The translations under genes were made by a program, and so were the position numbers. Source: Lepidostoma basale (taxonomy: Eukaryota > Arthropoda > Insecta > Trichoptera > Lepidostomatidae). From it: 64,000 bases of DNA. Location: NCBI GenBank assembly GCA_022606425.2, contig JAHDVF020000010.1, positions 930,001-994,000 of the forward strand, read 5' to 3'. Of the stretch, positions 1 to 10,051 are shown one piece after another. The notes below the pieces were generated by a model. The model saw nothing but the letters and a program-made list of their open reading frames with translations, was not told the DNA's origin and made no database searches. Position 1 is the stretch's first letter. Each line of letters opens with the position of its first letter.

Positions 1-37
1 AATTGAATTTTCGTGACCATATCGTAGAAATATTTTT

Positions 38-198
38 TTTCTTCTTATCCTTAATGTTTTATAAATCTTGCGATCTGTTTAGACGGGATATCAAGTTTCT
101 CTCCATATCTTTGTTGGTCATCCTGGTGGTCGACAGTCCTCTAGAGTCACGTACATCACGATCTTGGGAATCATCGCTGGGTCCATCCTCTCGATGTT
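38..198 (-). mobile_element. RTE-like LINE 3' end (GAA-tailed family), fragment
   Basis: Read on the minus strand this matches the 3' end at 23963-24140: both carry the run GRPPxRxPPKRWR of the C-terminal reverse transcriptase tail, then 'gatcgcaagatct', then a GAA-rich tail. Strongly 5'-truncated and full of stops. It abuts a second copy of the same family. RTE-like assignment is inferred from the C-terminal motif. Confidence 0.65.
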
Positions 199-205
199 GT
201 CCTAG

Positions 206-771
206 AAATTCTTCTTCTTCTTCCTCTTAGTTTAGGTCGTATGACCTGTTTGTGACGGTGGGCTGTCCTGGGATGATAATTTTTGCAATTCTTGTATTCT
301 TCATGCGGTCCACGTGGTCTCTCCAAAAGCACATTTTGCTTCTTCCCCATCTCACTATGTCCCCAACACCACAGACAGACCTTATCGTTTCATTTCTGAT
401 CCGATCTCTGAGGGTTTTGCCTGCGATGGAGCATAGGGTTCGCATTTCTACTACTCTAAGAAGGTTCTTGTTCTATTGGTATCGGCTCTGACCTCCATTC
501 CATACGTCATGATGAGGGGAACGCATGCCTTGTATATCATGACTTTACTTTTGGTTAGCATGTATTTGTTCCTCCATATGGTGTCGCGCAAGCAGCCAGC
601 CACGGCTGTCGCTTTGTTGGTTTGTGATCGCACTTCGTCATATAGGTCACTGTAGCTACCGATCTCTACGCCTAGATAAGTGAATCGCATGACTTGTTCA
701 ATAGGTGTGTTATCGATGATCAGTTTACATCTGAGCGGCTCTTTTGATATCGTTAAGCACTTCGTTTCTAG
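206..771 (-). mobile_element. RTE-like LINE 3' end (GAA-tailed family), longer fragment
   Basis: On the minus strand the frames 451-690 and 227-445 together give the post-catalytic region of a LINE reverse transcriptase. They include FTYLGVEIGSYSDLY, MTYGMEVRADT, LRDRIRNETIRSVC and the RDHVDRM box. The TTC run at about 207-222 is the reverse complement of the GAA tail. One frame break separates the two pieces. A near-identical 3' end occurs at 31195-31500. Non-functional, 5'-truncated copy. Confidence 0.75.
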
Positions 772-774
772 AAA

Positions 775-1145
775 TAGAAAAACTAAATTTTGATATTACA
801 GAATTATTTCAAATAAAACAATTAATTATGTTGACATATCATAGTTTTTCCACTAAAACCACGGATTATCTAATCAATCGTAACAAATTCAACATCATTA
901 TTTCCACGAACATGTTCTGTTATTGCCTGGAGTTTTAATTCGTATGTGATTTTAACCTATTACAGAAATTAACTTGTTCATTTAAACATTATTATAATAT
1001 CACAATTCATATATTTATTCACTTTAAAATTTTCGTGACAATGTCATAGACATTTAATAAGTAAATTATGATATTACAGTAGTGTTTCAAATCAGACAGT
1101 TAATTATTTTGAAGTATAATAGTGTTGCAGGAATAAAGTATTTTT
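775..1145. repeat. Decayed copies of palindromic family B
   Basis: Two blocks (about 775-885 and 1055-1140) carry the family B landmarks 'gatattacag', 'aattatgttgacatatcatag' and 'ttgaagtataatagtgtt'. These match the arms of the well preserved copies at 4540-4785 and 54947-55143. No coding potential. Confidence 0.45.
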
Positions 1146-1268
1146 AAAGAAATTGGTTTGTACATACGTAACGCATGGATGAAAAAATAATGGTTAAGAA
1201 AGTGTAGGTTTTGGGAAAGTGTAAGTACTTAATCTGTGGTTTAACTGAACAAACAGGTTCGTTGCTTT

Positions 1269-1680
1269 CTTCTTCTTCTTCTTCTTCCTTGCTGTAGATC
1301 TATGTGGTCTGTTATTCAGAGTGTTGCTCCTCCTGTGAGGTAGACTCCCAGCTGTCCTTCCATCTTTTAGGAGGTCTTCCACGAGGACGAGTCCCATGAG
1401 GTTGATCATGTAGTGCAATATAAGGGAGTCTGGTGGGGTCCATTCTTTTAGCATGCCCGTACCAGTCTCTTTTTTTCTGTTTGCTCCATCTTATAATATC
1501 CTCAACCTCACATATCTCTCTTATTCTGGTATTCCTCACGCGATCTCTCAGCGTCTTGTCTTCTATCGTCCTCAGTGTCTTCATCTCGGAAGTCCTCAAA
1601 ACTTGTTTGGTGCTTGCTGTGTCTGCCCTTGCTTCGACGCTATATGTTATTATTGGTTGCTTTGATATAATTAAAATAAC
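1269..1680 (-). mobile_element. RTE-like LINE 3' end (GAA-tailed family)
   Basis: A TTC-repeat run at 1269-1288 is followed on the minus strand by coding remnants: SVEARADTASTKQVL, LRTIEDKTLRDRVRN, RDWYGHAKRMDPTRL and GRPPKRWKDSWESTSQEE. These are the last ~120 residues of the reverse transcriptase. The upstream frame is lost near 1680, so it is a 5'-truncated copy. A close copy is at 22203-22470. Confidence 0.75.
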
Positions 1681-2277
1681 GCGGTGAAAAAAAAAATAGT
1701 AGTATAGTATTTTTAAATATAAAAATGTTAGAAAAATCAATAAAAATTGCGCAAGAATGCATTGGATGTTTGTAACTTCGTTTTTGTAGGCTTCCTTCGA
1801 GAAGAACAAAAAGGTCTCCAAATTGAAAACTTCCAAATGAAGAGGCATAAAGCGACGAACTCGAAAAGTTATTAAGGGGCTCGGTAATGTATTTCATTAT
1901 TTGAGATTTTGTCGATTGTTAGCGGGGCCCTCGGAACGACGGCGGGGCTGAGCACTAAACCTGTAAAGGGGTACGGACGGGTTCCTACCCGTTATCAGTA
2001 GCGAGGGCTGGGGTGAGATTAGGGGGGAGGTAAGATAAAAGGCTTAATGGTACAGAAAAGGTTGCACAATATGCTTCATTAATGATAGTAGAATCAATTA
2101 TCGAAAAAGTTAAAATTTTTGATAAACACTGTGGAATTCCATAACGATGTTTTTTTTAATATAAGGTTTTTATCACTTTTCAAGAAAAAAATCTGTGTTT
2201 TAACCCTTAAAACACCGGAAATGTTTTACACGAATGCTTCTGTTCTTTTGTTTACATCTAGCTAATTAACTTATCAT
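1681..2277. other. No gene; AT-rich with one GC-rich block
   Basis: I see no coding frame. About 1915-2035 is conspicuously GC-rich and does not match other repeats here; it is a candidate conserved non-coding segment within the RUNX gene's upstream intron or flank. The rest is AT-rich. Confidence 0.4.
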
Positions 2278-2460
2278 CATGTCGTTTTTCCGAATGGGTT
2301 GGCAGAAAGCCCGAAACGTCACAATTTTCTATACTTTCCTCGATTCCTCAACATTCATAGGTCGATTCCACACGTGCCCCACATTTAATATTTAATTGAT
2401 TGATCGTGCCACATTTTCTTCGGCCTTTCTCTATTTCTTGATTCGTATACATTGATAACA
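2278..2460 (-). mobile_element. RTE-like LINE 3' end (GTTA-tailed family), degraded
   Basis: The minus strand matches the family 3' end, though strongly mutated. On the plus strand it reads 'catgtcgtttttccgaatgggttggcag', then the 'ctcaacattcat' and 'ttgattgatcgtgccac' landmarks. The GTTA repeat itself is gone. Confidence 0.6.
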
Positions 2461-3184
2461 TATATTTTCCTTACAATAATTTTTTCATTCATTTATTAAA
2501 AATAATATATTTAATATAATTTAATAACAGAAATACACATTATGTTATTTTTTTTAAATATTATAAAACAAATAATTATAACATGATTTAGTAGAGTGAG
2601 GGGTGTTTTTTGTGTGTATACAACAGTGTGTTTGAACTCATGACATACGCAAGAGTTTTAAATCGAAACCATATTTCATTGGGGTAGGAAAAAGATACGT
2701 TCTTAAGATACGATACACAAAACATTGATATTTTTTGCACAGTTAATTTTTTTTAAATAAAAACTTTTTCTTTTGTATACGTGTGTATTTTGAAATGAGT
2801 CTTAAAATGTAAATAAATGAATTAATTCAGCGACATGAAAACAATTTTCCGATAAAACAAAAACCGTTTTGAAGTTTTACTATCGTCCGCTAGATGGGAG
2901 TGCAGTACGTGTTAATAGATTTTCATATTGAAAACTCTGCCCTTATATTCCATATACGTACATGTCCTTAAGTCGTCCTCGTGATATGTCCTTAACCTCA
3001 CGACACCAGAACTGACAAAATGATTTAGTTTTTGAAATCTTATTCTTTGTGTCAATGCAAGGTTTTTTCTATTATATTTTTCTTGCCATTGTGATGGAAG
3101 ATCTGGCCGAATTTCTGTTCTCTTCGAAGACATCGGATGTAATATTGATTAAATATTTAATATAAGAGATTAGTTTGCAGTAAA
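2461..3184. other. No gene recognised; AT-rich
   Basis: AT-rich sequence with homopolymer runs and polyadenylation-like A/T strings. A 73-codon frame on the minus strand (2912-3133) shows no recognised motif and overlaps another frame; I do not consider it supported. Confidence 0.35.
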
Positions 3185-3470
3185 GCGTAACAGTTTTGGG
3201 TTGACACTTGGGCCTTTTAATGTGGTTGTTTCTCGTTTCTTTCCACGCGTTTGTATACAACAGGTTATTTGAACCATATAACTGTTTAGTTTTTTTTAGC
3301 TATTGATTCTTATGACATGTAGGTAGCTAATCTTTTGCAAATTTTATTGTCACGTTAATTCTACCAGACCAAAGACAGTGTGATTTGTTTTCCAAATTGC
3401 TATCGTCGGGAACCCGGGACCTTCAGTGTGGCAAGCTGTTTCTACTCTGCCACGAAGATCGTCGAATTAT
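3185..3470 (-). mobile_element. tRNA-derived SINE
   Basis: On the minus strand the 5' head 'cgtggcagagtagaaac' (Pol III A box region) is followed by a degraded B box, then 'ctttggtctggtagaatt', 'cgtgacaataaaat' and the 3' landmark 'ttcaaataacctgttgtata'. It continues into 'ggcccaagtgtcaaccc', which is also seen next to the SINEs at 34 kb. Both strands have stops and it is not a host tRNA gene. Confidence 0.7.
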
Positions 3471-3488
3471 ATATTATATACTTTAAGT

Positions 3489-3660
3489 AAGGGCACGGCC
3501 ACACCGGAGTGGCAGAGTAGGAGTCAAGACACAGTTCGCTTATGATCACGCCCTGTGGCGCGTAGCGTATAGTGTGGCCGGTCCCATAGTACGCCATACA
3601 TTGGTTCGCCAGGTGTTCATTTTGACTCCTACTCTGGCACTTTGATGTGGCCGTACCCTA
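3489..3660. mobile_element. MITE with ~38-bp terminal inverted repeats
   Basis: The left end (AAGGGCACGGCCACACCGGA) and the reverse complement of the right end (TAGGGTACGGCCACATCAAA) are imperfect inverted repeats. They then agree over GGCAGAGTAGGAGTCAA apart from one base. The interior (about 95 bp) has no coding potential and contains a further GC-rich near-palindrome. No clear target duplication, so the superfamily (hAT or P-like) is unassigned. Confidence 0.65.
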
Positions 3661-3983
3661 ACACCACATATTGGGGGACCTTCACTGTTATTTTTTATGT
3701 TGATGATGAAGTGTATCGATGTGCAAAGAAATTTAATTGTTAATTAATTTTGCATAAGAAAATAATTAAATCTAATTTAAAAATAAATATCATGAAAAAA
3801 AGACAATACTTTAATATTTTTCTTAGAATCGTTTTATACTTCATTTATATTGTTTATTTATTTTGTTCGCCCCAAAGTTAAATAAATTAAATCTTTAGAT
3901 AAGATCTAAGAAGCGTTAAAAATAAAAGAGAAATAGTTGGGTGTTATAATTTTTTGTATTGATGTAATTTAAAACTCTTTCAG
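3661..3983 (+). other. Intron upstream of penultimate RUNX exon
   Basis: AT-rich non-coding sequence ending in a usable 3' splice site (polypyrimidine 'aactctttcag', AG at 3982-3983). No other feature. Confidence 0.5.
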
Positions 3984-4133
3984 GTATAGCTCAACAGCTG
4001 GCGGGCATTCCAGGTGGTGACTGGGGGGCTCTTCCTCGTCCTTCGGGCCCCTTTCTTCCGCCCCCGCCACACTTCAGCCCCTACGTCTTTGCAGCGCTGG
4101 AGCCTGGGGCCCCGCGAGTTGGACACCATGGAG
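3984..4133 (+). CDS. RUNX-family transcription factor, penultimate coding exon (partial gene)
   Basis: A GC-rich 150-bp open block in AT-rich surroundings, bounded by a consensus acceptor (tttcag, ends 3983) and donor (GAG/gtaact, starts 4134). Read from the third base it encodes about 49 residues that are Gly/Pro/Phe-rich: IAQQLAGIPGGDWGALPRPS, then PFLPPPPHFSPYVFAALEPG and so on. It ends after the first base of a codon (phase 1). Joining it to 4816 restores an open frame (GGA-GAT-ATA-AGT). Such low-complexity Pro-rich segments are typical of the region between the Runt domain and the C-terminus. No Runt domain is present in the window, so upstream exons lie before base 1. The exon boundary is inferred; a cDNA would fix it. 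Confidence 0.72.
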
Positions 4134-4429
4134 GTAACTACGCATACAAAACGTGCTTCATTTGTGCTCACATTCTTCTTCTTATTTCTGCATTGAGATG
4201 TTGAATTATACCTACAATAAGTAAAGGTATTCAATACTTCCAGATTTTTTTAAATATCAATTTAATTTTCGAGTTTTTCACTTTCTAAAACTCTTATGAA
4301 TTCTTCTTTCTCATAGATGTTCACAGGTGAATATATTTATTAATAATGAAATTGTCTGTTTTTAAGAATTTTTGTTTTATTTTATTAAATTTGAAATGTT
4401 TAAAAACATTTGAGAATTCCTTTACAAAG

Positions 4430-4535
4430 TGAAACACGTCATTCCCATAAAATATGATAAAACTTCTAGAAAGCATAGGTTTCTTTTAGAAAGCATATTG
4501 TTTTAAGGTGTTTTGCATCATTGTTCAATAAACAA
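4430..4535. repeat. Palindromic family A, single arm
   Basis: Carries the landmarks 'cacgtcattcccataaaata', 'aaaacttctagaaa' and 'tttgcatcattgttcaata', shared with 45628-45785 and 50430-50590. One arm only, inside the RUNX intron. Confidence 0.6.
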
Positions 4536-4539
4536 TAAA

Positions 4540-4785
4540 TATTATCACTGTTAAAATTTAAAACACTGTTATAATATCACAATTTCTTTTTATTCAATGA
4601 GAGTGTCGCAACAGCTGTTCATCAGGTGTTACAAAAACTCTTATTGTAACACCTGAGGATGCCAACATCGGTCTGCGAAACAGCTGTCGCGACACTCTGA
4701 GTGAATAAAAATAAATTGTGATATTATAACAGTAATAATGTTGAAGTATCATACTGTTTTGGACAAAACAATGGACTATTTAACA
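4540..4785. mobile_element. Palindromic family B element
   Basis: Left arm 'aacactgttataatatcaca'...'gagagtgtcgcaacagctgt' and right arm 'acagctgtcgcgacactct'...'ttgtgatattataacagt' are inverted repeats around 'caggtgttacaa...ttgtaacacctga'. The right outer flank carries the family's outer end ('gttttggacaaaacaatgga', 'ctatttaac'). No ORF. It sits in the last intron of the RUNX gene, so it is transcribed with it. Confidence 0.75.
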
Positions 4786-4815
4786 ATAAATATATTTATT
4801 AATCATATTTCACAG

Positions 4816-5642
4816 ATATAAGTCATCCTGAATCATTGAACTCCGCTGGTCTCAACTGCAATCCACACAGCACTACAAGCCCACGAGCATCGCCACAGTT
4901 GGATCTCCTTAACTCATCATCACAGCAATCATCACCGCAAGACGACGAGATATCTGTTACAGCATCTTCTAAAGGAACGCCTCCCCCGGATGATAGACCG
5001 GGCGCATTCACAACCGTACTTTCCAAATCCAAGAGCGAAGACCTTAGCTTATTCCTCAACAAGAAACACGACTTTATGCAAAAGAACCACGAACTTTCTA
5101 GTTTCTTTCATAATAAAAATCAGGATATCAACAACTTCTTTCACAATTCGGGTCAACACACGGGGCATGCTCAAGGCAATCTTTTTAATAACGCTCTCGC
5201 CGCTCAATTGTTCCTCAACACTCCATTACTTCAGCCGCCTAATCAATGGCTATATTCCCAACTGTACCAGGGAGGCTACGATTGGCCATGGCTTCAAATG
5301 CGACACCCTTCTCTAATGCCGTCCAATCCTAGAATCAGCACAGCATCTCCAGATGCCATAAGGGTAGAAGATTCAAGCCAAGAAAGTACGAAAGGAGAAG
5401 ATTCTCCAAAAACTAACGAAGCTTCGAAATCTGGAAGCAGCCGCAGTGACATTCCACCCGCACACAAAAGCCTCGTGAACGGGATCAATCTGAGCAAAAA
5501 GAAGTCTTCGGAGAGGAAGGAATCGGAATCATCCAGTGTGAGCTCGAGTAAAAGATCTTCCAGTCCCTTGACAGCCAGCGGCCGAACGAAAGCAGATCGG
5601 AACACCACAACACGCCACTCAGACGTTTGGAGACCTTATTGA
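4816..5642 (+). CDS. RUNX-family transcription factor, terminal coding exon ending VWRPY
   Basis: An open frame runs from the acceptor (AG 4814-4815) to TGA at 5640-5642, about 275 residues counting the split codon. It is Ser/Asn/Gln/His-rich: Ser/Pro stretches at the start, an Asn/His/Phe segment (SSFFHNKNQDINNFFHNSG), the run LLQPPNQWLYSQLY, then a Ser/Lys-rich tail (SSVSSSKRSSSPL). It ends RHSDVWRPY. The C-terminal VWRPY pentapeptide is the conserved Groucho/TLE-recruiting motif of Runt-domain proteins, so the product is a nuclear DNA-binding regulator. It could be runt, lozenge, RunxA or RunxB; I cannot tell which without the Runt domain. The codon frame continues upstream of the first TTG at 4836 through ISHPES to the splice site, which supports the exon join. 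Confidence 0.88.
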
Positions 5643-6087
5643 AGACACTCCATGCATTCCATATTTACCAGTAGAATTAATTCATAAGAAAGAATGGACT
5701 TCTTTAATTATATCATCGAATGCAATTTAGGAATGTGTTTCTCATTATTACAAAATTTAGTGATATACATTTTTACGAACACTTCAATTCAAGTGGGCAG
5801 TTCTTGAGAGTGGATTGTATTGTCAAGAAGAAAAGTTTATGTACTTACATGAAGGATATGATTACATCGATGTTATTAAATTGTGGTAATTATTATTTCA
5901 ATAATTGTAATTCAAAGAAAATACATTACTATGATCGCACTTTATAAAAGTACAGTGATTGTGAAATGTTTTAATTGAGTAATATATTTTTAGCTAAAAT
6001 GTACAAATGTATTTAATATGAATTAGTAATACGGTGACTTTTGTGGAAAAAATCTGATTTACTATTCATAACATTGAAATGATAAAT
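5643..6087 (+). other. Probable 3' UTR of the RUNX-family gene
   Basis: AT-rich sequence directly after the stop. No canonical AATAAA before the LINE inserted at 6088; an ATTAAA occurs at about 5875-5880. The real poly(A) site may lie here or beyond the inserted LINEs (see 7938-9058). Confidence 0.5.
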
Positions 6088-6720
6088 CATCATCATCCTA
6101 AGCTCGACAGCCCTGGGTGGGCCTTGGCTGAATCCAGGAGCTTCCTCCATTCTTGTCTGTTTGATGCCCCCATTCTCCAATTTCTCACTTGCAACACCGA
6201 TGCATCCGTGTTGACACTGTCCATCCATCGCATTTTGGGCCTTCCTGGTCTTCTACGTCCCTGTGGTACTGAGAGCGTGAGGTGTTTTGTAGGGTTGTCG
6301 TCGTCCATTCTGATTATGTGACCAGCCCATCTCAGGCGCCCTACTTTGACGGATCTGATCACATCGGGCTCTTTATAGATATCATATAGCTCTCGGTTAT
6401 ATCGACGACGCCAGCCATTGTGGTCTCTCACTGGGCCATATATTGTCCTAAGAACCCTTCTTTCAAATGCTGCGATGGACCTTTCAGTGTGTTTTGTCAT
6501 CACCCAGGTTTCAGAGGCATATGTGAGGACTGGTTTGATCAGGGTCTTGTACAATAGTGTTTTTGTGGTTCTTCGCAGTAATTTGGATCTTAACTGTTTT
6601 TGGAGAGCGTAGTAACATCGGTTTGCTGCCATTATCCTTCTGTTAATTTCTTCTCGGGTGTTATTATCACTGGTAACTGTTGAGCCTAAGTATGTAAATG
6701 AATTAATTACTTCAAAGTTG
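6088..6720 (-). mobile_element. RTE-like LINE, 5'-truncated, with 13-bp target duplication
   Basis: The minus strand encodes one open frame of about 210 residues: FTYLGSTVTSDNNTREEINR, ASETWVMTKHTERSIAAFER, RRVLRTIYGPVRDHNGWRRR, RWAGHIIRMDDDNP and RRRPGRPKMRWMDSV. This is the thumb/C-terminal region of a LINE reverse transcriptase. The 3' tail is ATG-rich. It is flanked by perfect 13-bp direct repeats TGAAATGATAAAT (6075-6087 and 6721-6733). The intact frame and TSD indicate a relatively young insertion, probably in the RUNX 3' UTR or just downstream. Confidence 0.88.
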
Positions 6721-6744
6721 TGAAATGATAAATACATAGAGTAA

Positions 6745-6905
6745 ACTAACTAACTAACTAACCATCACGCCATCTCCCCGAAAGGGTAGGCAGAAAGAAT
6801 GGACTGCCACACTTTAATCGATGCGGCACTCCATCCTTCTCTTTTCGCCATCGCGAGAGACGCGGTGTGATGGGTTGCGAACCTCACGTTTAATAATATT
6901 TCTAC
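6745..6905 (-). mobile_element. Short element sharing the GTTA-tailed LINE 3' end
   Basis: The (TAAC)n tail and 'catcacgccatctccccgaa' end are those of the GTTA-tailed LINE. The body ('aatcgatgcggcactccat' ... 'gcggtgtgatgggttgcgaa') is different and is shared only with 35248-35420. It looks like a short non-autonomous element using the LINE's 3' end. No coding capacity. Confidence 0.6.
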
Positions 6906-6961
6906 GATGACGCCAACAAACATATTTGTGTTAAGTATATGATTTTTTAACTAGAAAAGAA

Positions 6962-7540
6962 TCATCATCCATAAGTCGTCCAGTATTGGATAAATGTCTT
7001 CCTTCCTGACGTTCACTATTCTCCTTTTCTTCTTATTCGATGGTCCTACAGCCCATATCGATCCTTAACCTCCATTATTCTTCGCCTCAAACTCCTCCTG
7101 TCCTCCGCTTCGACCCACCAATCTGACACTCGTAACAATTTCGCCCTATCTCTCCCAACCTTATCCTCCCATCGCAGCCTTGGTCATCCAATTGGTCTTC
7201 TACCACCTGGGTGCCACTCCAGTATCCTTTTTGAGGTTCACGATGACGCTATCATCTGCAAGTGCAAATTCAGTCTGACCTGTGTGGAGAGACCGGAAGC
7301 TTTGTAGATATTGTACAGCTCGTCATTATGGCGCACTCTCCAGCCTTCACCGTCATTCACAGGCCCCAGAATTGTTCCCTGCGCAACACCCTTATCTCAA
7401 AAGTATCCAGTCGCTCTGCGGATTTCGCTGTCATAGTTCACGCCTCACACCCGTAGGTCACTACTGTTTGGATGATTGTCTTATACAGGGTGATTTTGGT
7501 TTTCCTGTGTACGTTTCTTTATTTGAGCACCGGTAGTCTC
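6962..7540 (-). mobile_element. RTE-like LINE fragment
   Basis: Minus-strand LINE C-terminal sequence, heavily mutated. It begins with a ATG-rich 3' tail (plus strand 'aatcatcatccataagtcg') and contains Pro/Arg-rich GxPxxRW-like remnants and a 'YNDELYNIYKAS'-type motif in broken frames. Family assignment is by similarity of layout to 6088-6720. Confidence 0.5.
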
Positions 7541-7629
7541 TCTAGAGAAAAATGTTTTGTAGCCTATTATGATTATTCTTTCGATTTATTTGTGTTCTTC
7601 GTTTTATTTTGTTATATACGTTATTCTCT

Positions 7630-7937
7630 ATCCCTCGCAACTATGTAACTCTTTTGATATCATCAGACCGTCTTGTTTGTAGTCTGACCGGGTTTCTCGA
7701 TCGTCACTCCAGGTTACGCCTGATCCACCGATCATCCATTGTCCTCAATATATGACCGGCCCAATACCACATCAACGAAACTATTTTGCACTCTACTTCG
7801 GAAACTTCGGTTCTTCCTCTAATCCACTTATTTCGTTACTGTCTCACAGATTGACTTTCAACATTCTCCTCTCCATTGCTCGTTGGATCACTCAGAGTTT
7901 TTATACTGTTCGTTTTGTGAACCCGATTTTTTTATAA
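7630..7937 (-). mobile_element. LINE 3'-end fragment (third lineage)
   Basis: Shares the landmarks 'tctatccctcgc', 'tcatcagaccgtcttg', 'gtttctcgatcgtcactcca' and 'attttgcac' with 58430-58690 and 61555-61690. The plus-strand 61-codon frame here is an antisense shadow. Most likely the 3' part of another LINE; no intact protein. Confidence 0.5.
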
Positions 7938-9058
7938 TCATAAGTCAGTACTGGGAGAATACACATGTCAAATACCTTTTTCTTCAGATAGTTCGCGAAC
8001 CACATACATAATAATATTAAACCACAGTCTTCTTCTTTTTTCCTCGTATCCTCATTTCTGAGGGTCGTGATCACAGTAGTGGCTTCTCAATTTTTTACAT
8101 ATGAATGATTTTTACTGTAATACATATATTGAACATTCTTCAATTAAGGTATGAATAAAATTAATTAGTTATTTTTAGTACGTAATAAATTTAGCGTCCA
8201 TAAAGAAAATATATAATACAAATTGTTTCAACTAGATTTTTTATTTATACTTTGATACTTGCCTTGGTAAAGGTAGAGATAAATTTAATCTATGGTTGAA
8301 ACAAGGTGGAACCCGTTACGTATTTAAGTTTCAATGTATGTATATCAAATGTAAATGATAAACAATTCCAAATGTAAATAACACTGTTTTAATTTGTTGT
8401 TTTTATGAAGTAGATTATTAAAGAATAAAATATTCCTGCATTTTATGAGTGTATTAAATTTGATTTAATGTAGTAATACCTACTATTTATTGTGTATATA
8501 GGATCCCTTCTACACTCCTGTGAATAGTAACATATTATGATATTGCGCTGTTGTGTTCATGTATAATTTGATAGAATGTGTAACAGCATTTTATGAAATA
8601 TTAAAATAATATCAAAAAAGAATTTTGTGTGTTATTTCTTATCCAAAAAAAGTATTTATATTTGAAATTTCATGGTAGAAGTTCATTGTAAATAATGATT
8701 TTTTTTAAATGCATATTTAGTTAAATTAGTCTTATATTTGTTTATTGGGTCAGAAGATGGCAACGAGCTAATGAAACCGATCGAATACACAAACATAAGT
8801 GGAATTTATTATAACTATGATAAATGTACATTAAAAACAAAAAAAATAAATATATTTTTTCATTTTTTACTGGGTCCTTGTTCGTAGTGTTCAAAATCAC
8901 AGTTGGTTCTACAATAATTTACAAGTAAGGTTGGTAATATTAACGATTATTTTAAAACTATTTTTCACTTTATAGTTGATTGATATGAATGCGTTTTCGA
9001 ATATTTAATTGATATAACAAAATTATAGTTTAATTCCTGGTCCACCTAATATAATATA
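7938..9058. other. No gene; AT-rich, possible distal 3' UTR of RUNX gene
   Basis: No coding frame. AATAAA signals at 8154-8159 and 8424-8429 could end a long 3' UTR of the RUNX gene on the + strand, but this is speculative. A LINE scrap may lie at about 8030-8085. Confidence 0.3.
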
Positions 9059-9300
9059 TGATCTTCTTGGCAGAGTGGCAAGAGCTATGATTACCACACC
9101 GAAGGTCTCGGGTTCGATTCCTGCCGAGAGCAGTATGATTCTAATACTCTTTTTGATCTGGCGTAAAATTCAGGTGATAATAAAAAATGACGACAGATTA
9201 GCTACCTATCACCATGCAGTAAGAATCAATATAATCTCTAAAAAAAACACGTTGCATACAATTTTTTTATTCAAACGACTTATTGTGTATATAAAAAAAA
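9059..9300 (+). mobile_element. tRNA-derived SINE
   Basis: Head 'ttcttggcagagtggcaag' (A box), 'cgggttcgattcctgccg' (B box), then 'ctttttgatctggcgtaaaa', 'acagattagctacctatcac' and a 3' end near 'ttattgtgtatataaaaaaa'. It matches the other SINE copies throughout. Confidence 0.8.
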
Positions 9301-9339
9301 ACAACATTGTGTGGACGTCTTCATTTACTTCTTCATCTT

Positions 9340-9820
9340 CACGAGGTCTCTATTCCACTACTCCTCTGGTCCATCTTTGGTATACCTATTCTTCTTCTAT
9401 CCCCTCGCATCTCTCGGTCGGCTTTTCTTATCATTTGGCGCCAGATATTTCTTTTGTAGGCAGCTCCCTCCTCAAGGCCTAGGGCCTTTATATCCCTCTG
9501 CATATTCATCAGCCAGGTAGTTTGAAGTCTTCCTCTCTCTCTCTCCTACTAGACACAGAAATACACTTTTTACGACATGGTCGTGAGGTCTTCTCATCAC
9601 GTGACCGTACCATTGGAGCTTTGCTTCTGAAAACTTTTGTTTTGTAGGGGCTACCTTGAAACTTCCCCTCAGTATTCGTTGCGCACCTTGTCTTTCACTG
9701 TGACTCCTGACAACCGCATTATGCACATTTCTGTTGTATGGAGTTTTTGTTCATGGATCTTTTAAGCAGGCATTACTTTGCTTCCGTATAGTAATGCCAG
9801 CCGGATAGCTGTTTTGTAAA
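9340..9820 (-). mobile_element. RTE-like LINE 3' fragment
   Basis: The minus strand (9472-9726) gives the LINE C-terminal pattern KLQWYGHVMRRPHDHVVK, followed by a family-specific tail ending KTSNYLADEYAEGYKGP. The upstream part is frame-broken. Plus-strand frames over the same bases are shadows. Confidence 0.6.
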
Positions 9821-9884
9821 TTTGTATAACATTTAAACAATAGTAATATTTGAACGAATTCATTAAAATAACATTAAAAACACT

Positions 9885-10050
9885 TTACAAACTCTCCTTC
9901 AACCACATCTCGAGTGCTTCCAACCGGTTCATAGTGTGCACTTTCAGGGTCCAAGTCTCCGAGCCATAGAGTAATACAGACCAGACATAGCACTTCAACA
10001 TTCTCTGTCTTAGTTTCAAGTTAAAGTTGTCATTGCAGAATATTAATCTC
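9885..10050 (-). mobile_element. AAG-tailed RTE-like LINE fragment
   Basis: Matches 46300-46460 and 36447-36555 ('gagtgcttccaaccggttca', 'actttcagggtccaagtct', 'cagaccagacatagcact'), i.e. the MNRLEAFEMW region of that family. It is interrupted on the right by the AAATC tail of the next LINE. Confidence 0.6.
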
Positions 10051-10051
10051 A

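Larger units (their letters stand above)
4134..4815 (+). other. Last intron of the RUNX-family gene
   Basis: A 682-bp intron with donor gtaact and acceptor tttcacag. More than half of it is palindromic MITE sequence (families A and B), so its present length is largely due to transposon insertion. Confidence 0.65.

Noticed and set aside
4823..5608. Minus-strand frames of 79 and 104 codons
   Set aside because: They lie opposite the RUNX terminal exon; the Ser-rich sense frame with VWRPY is clearly the real one.
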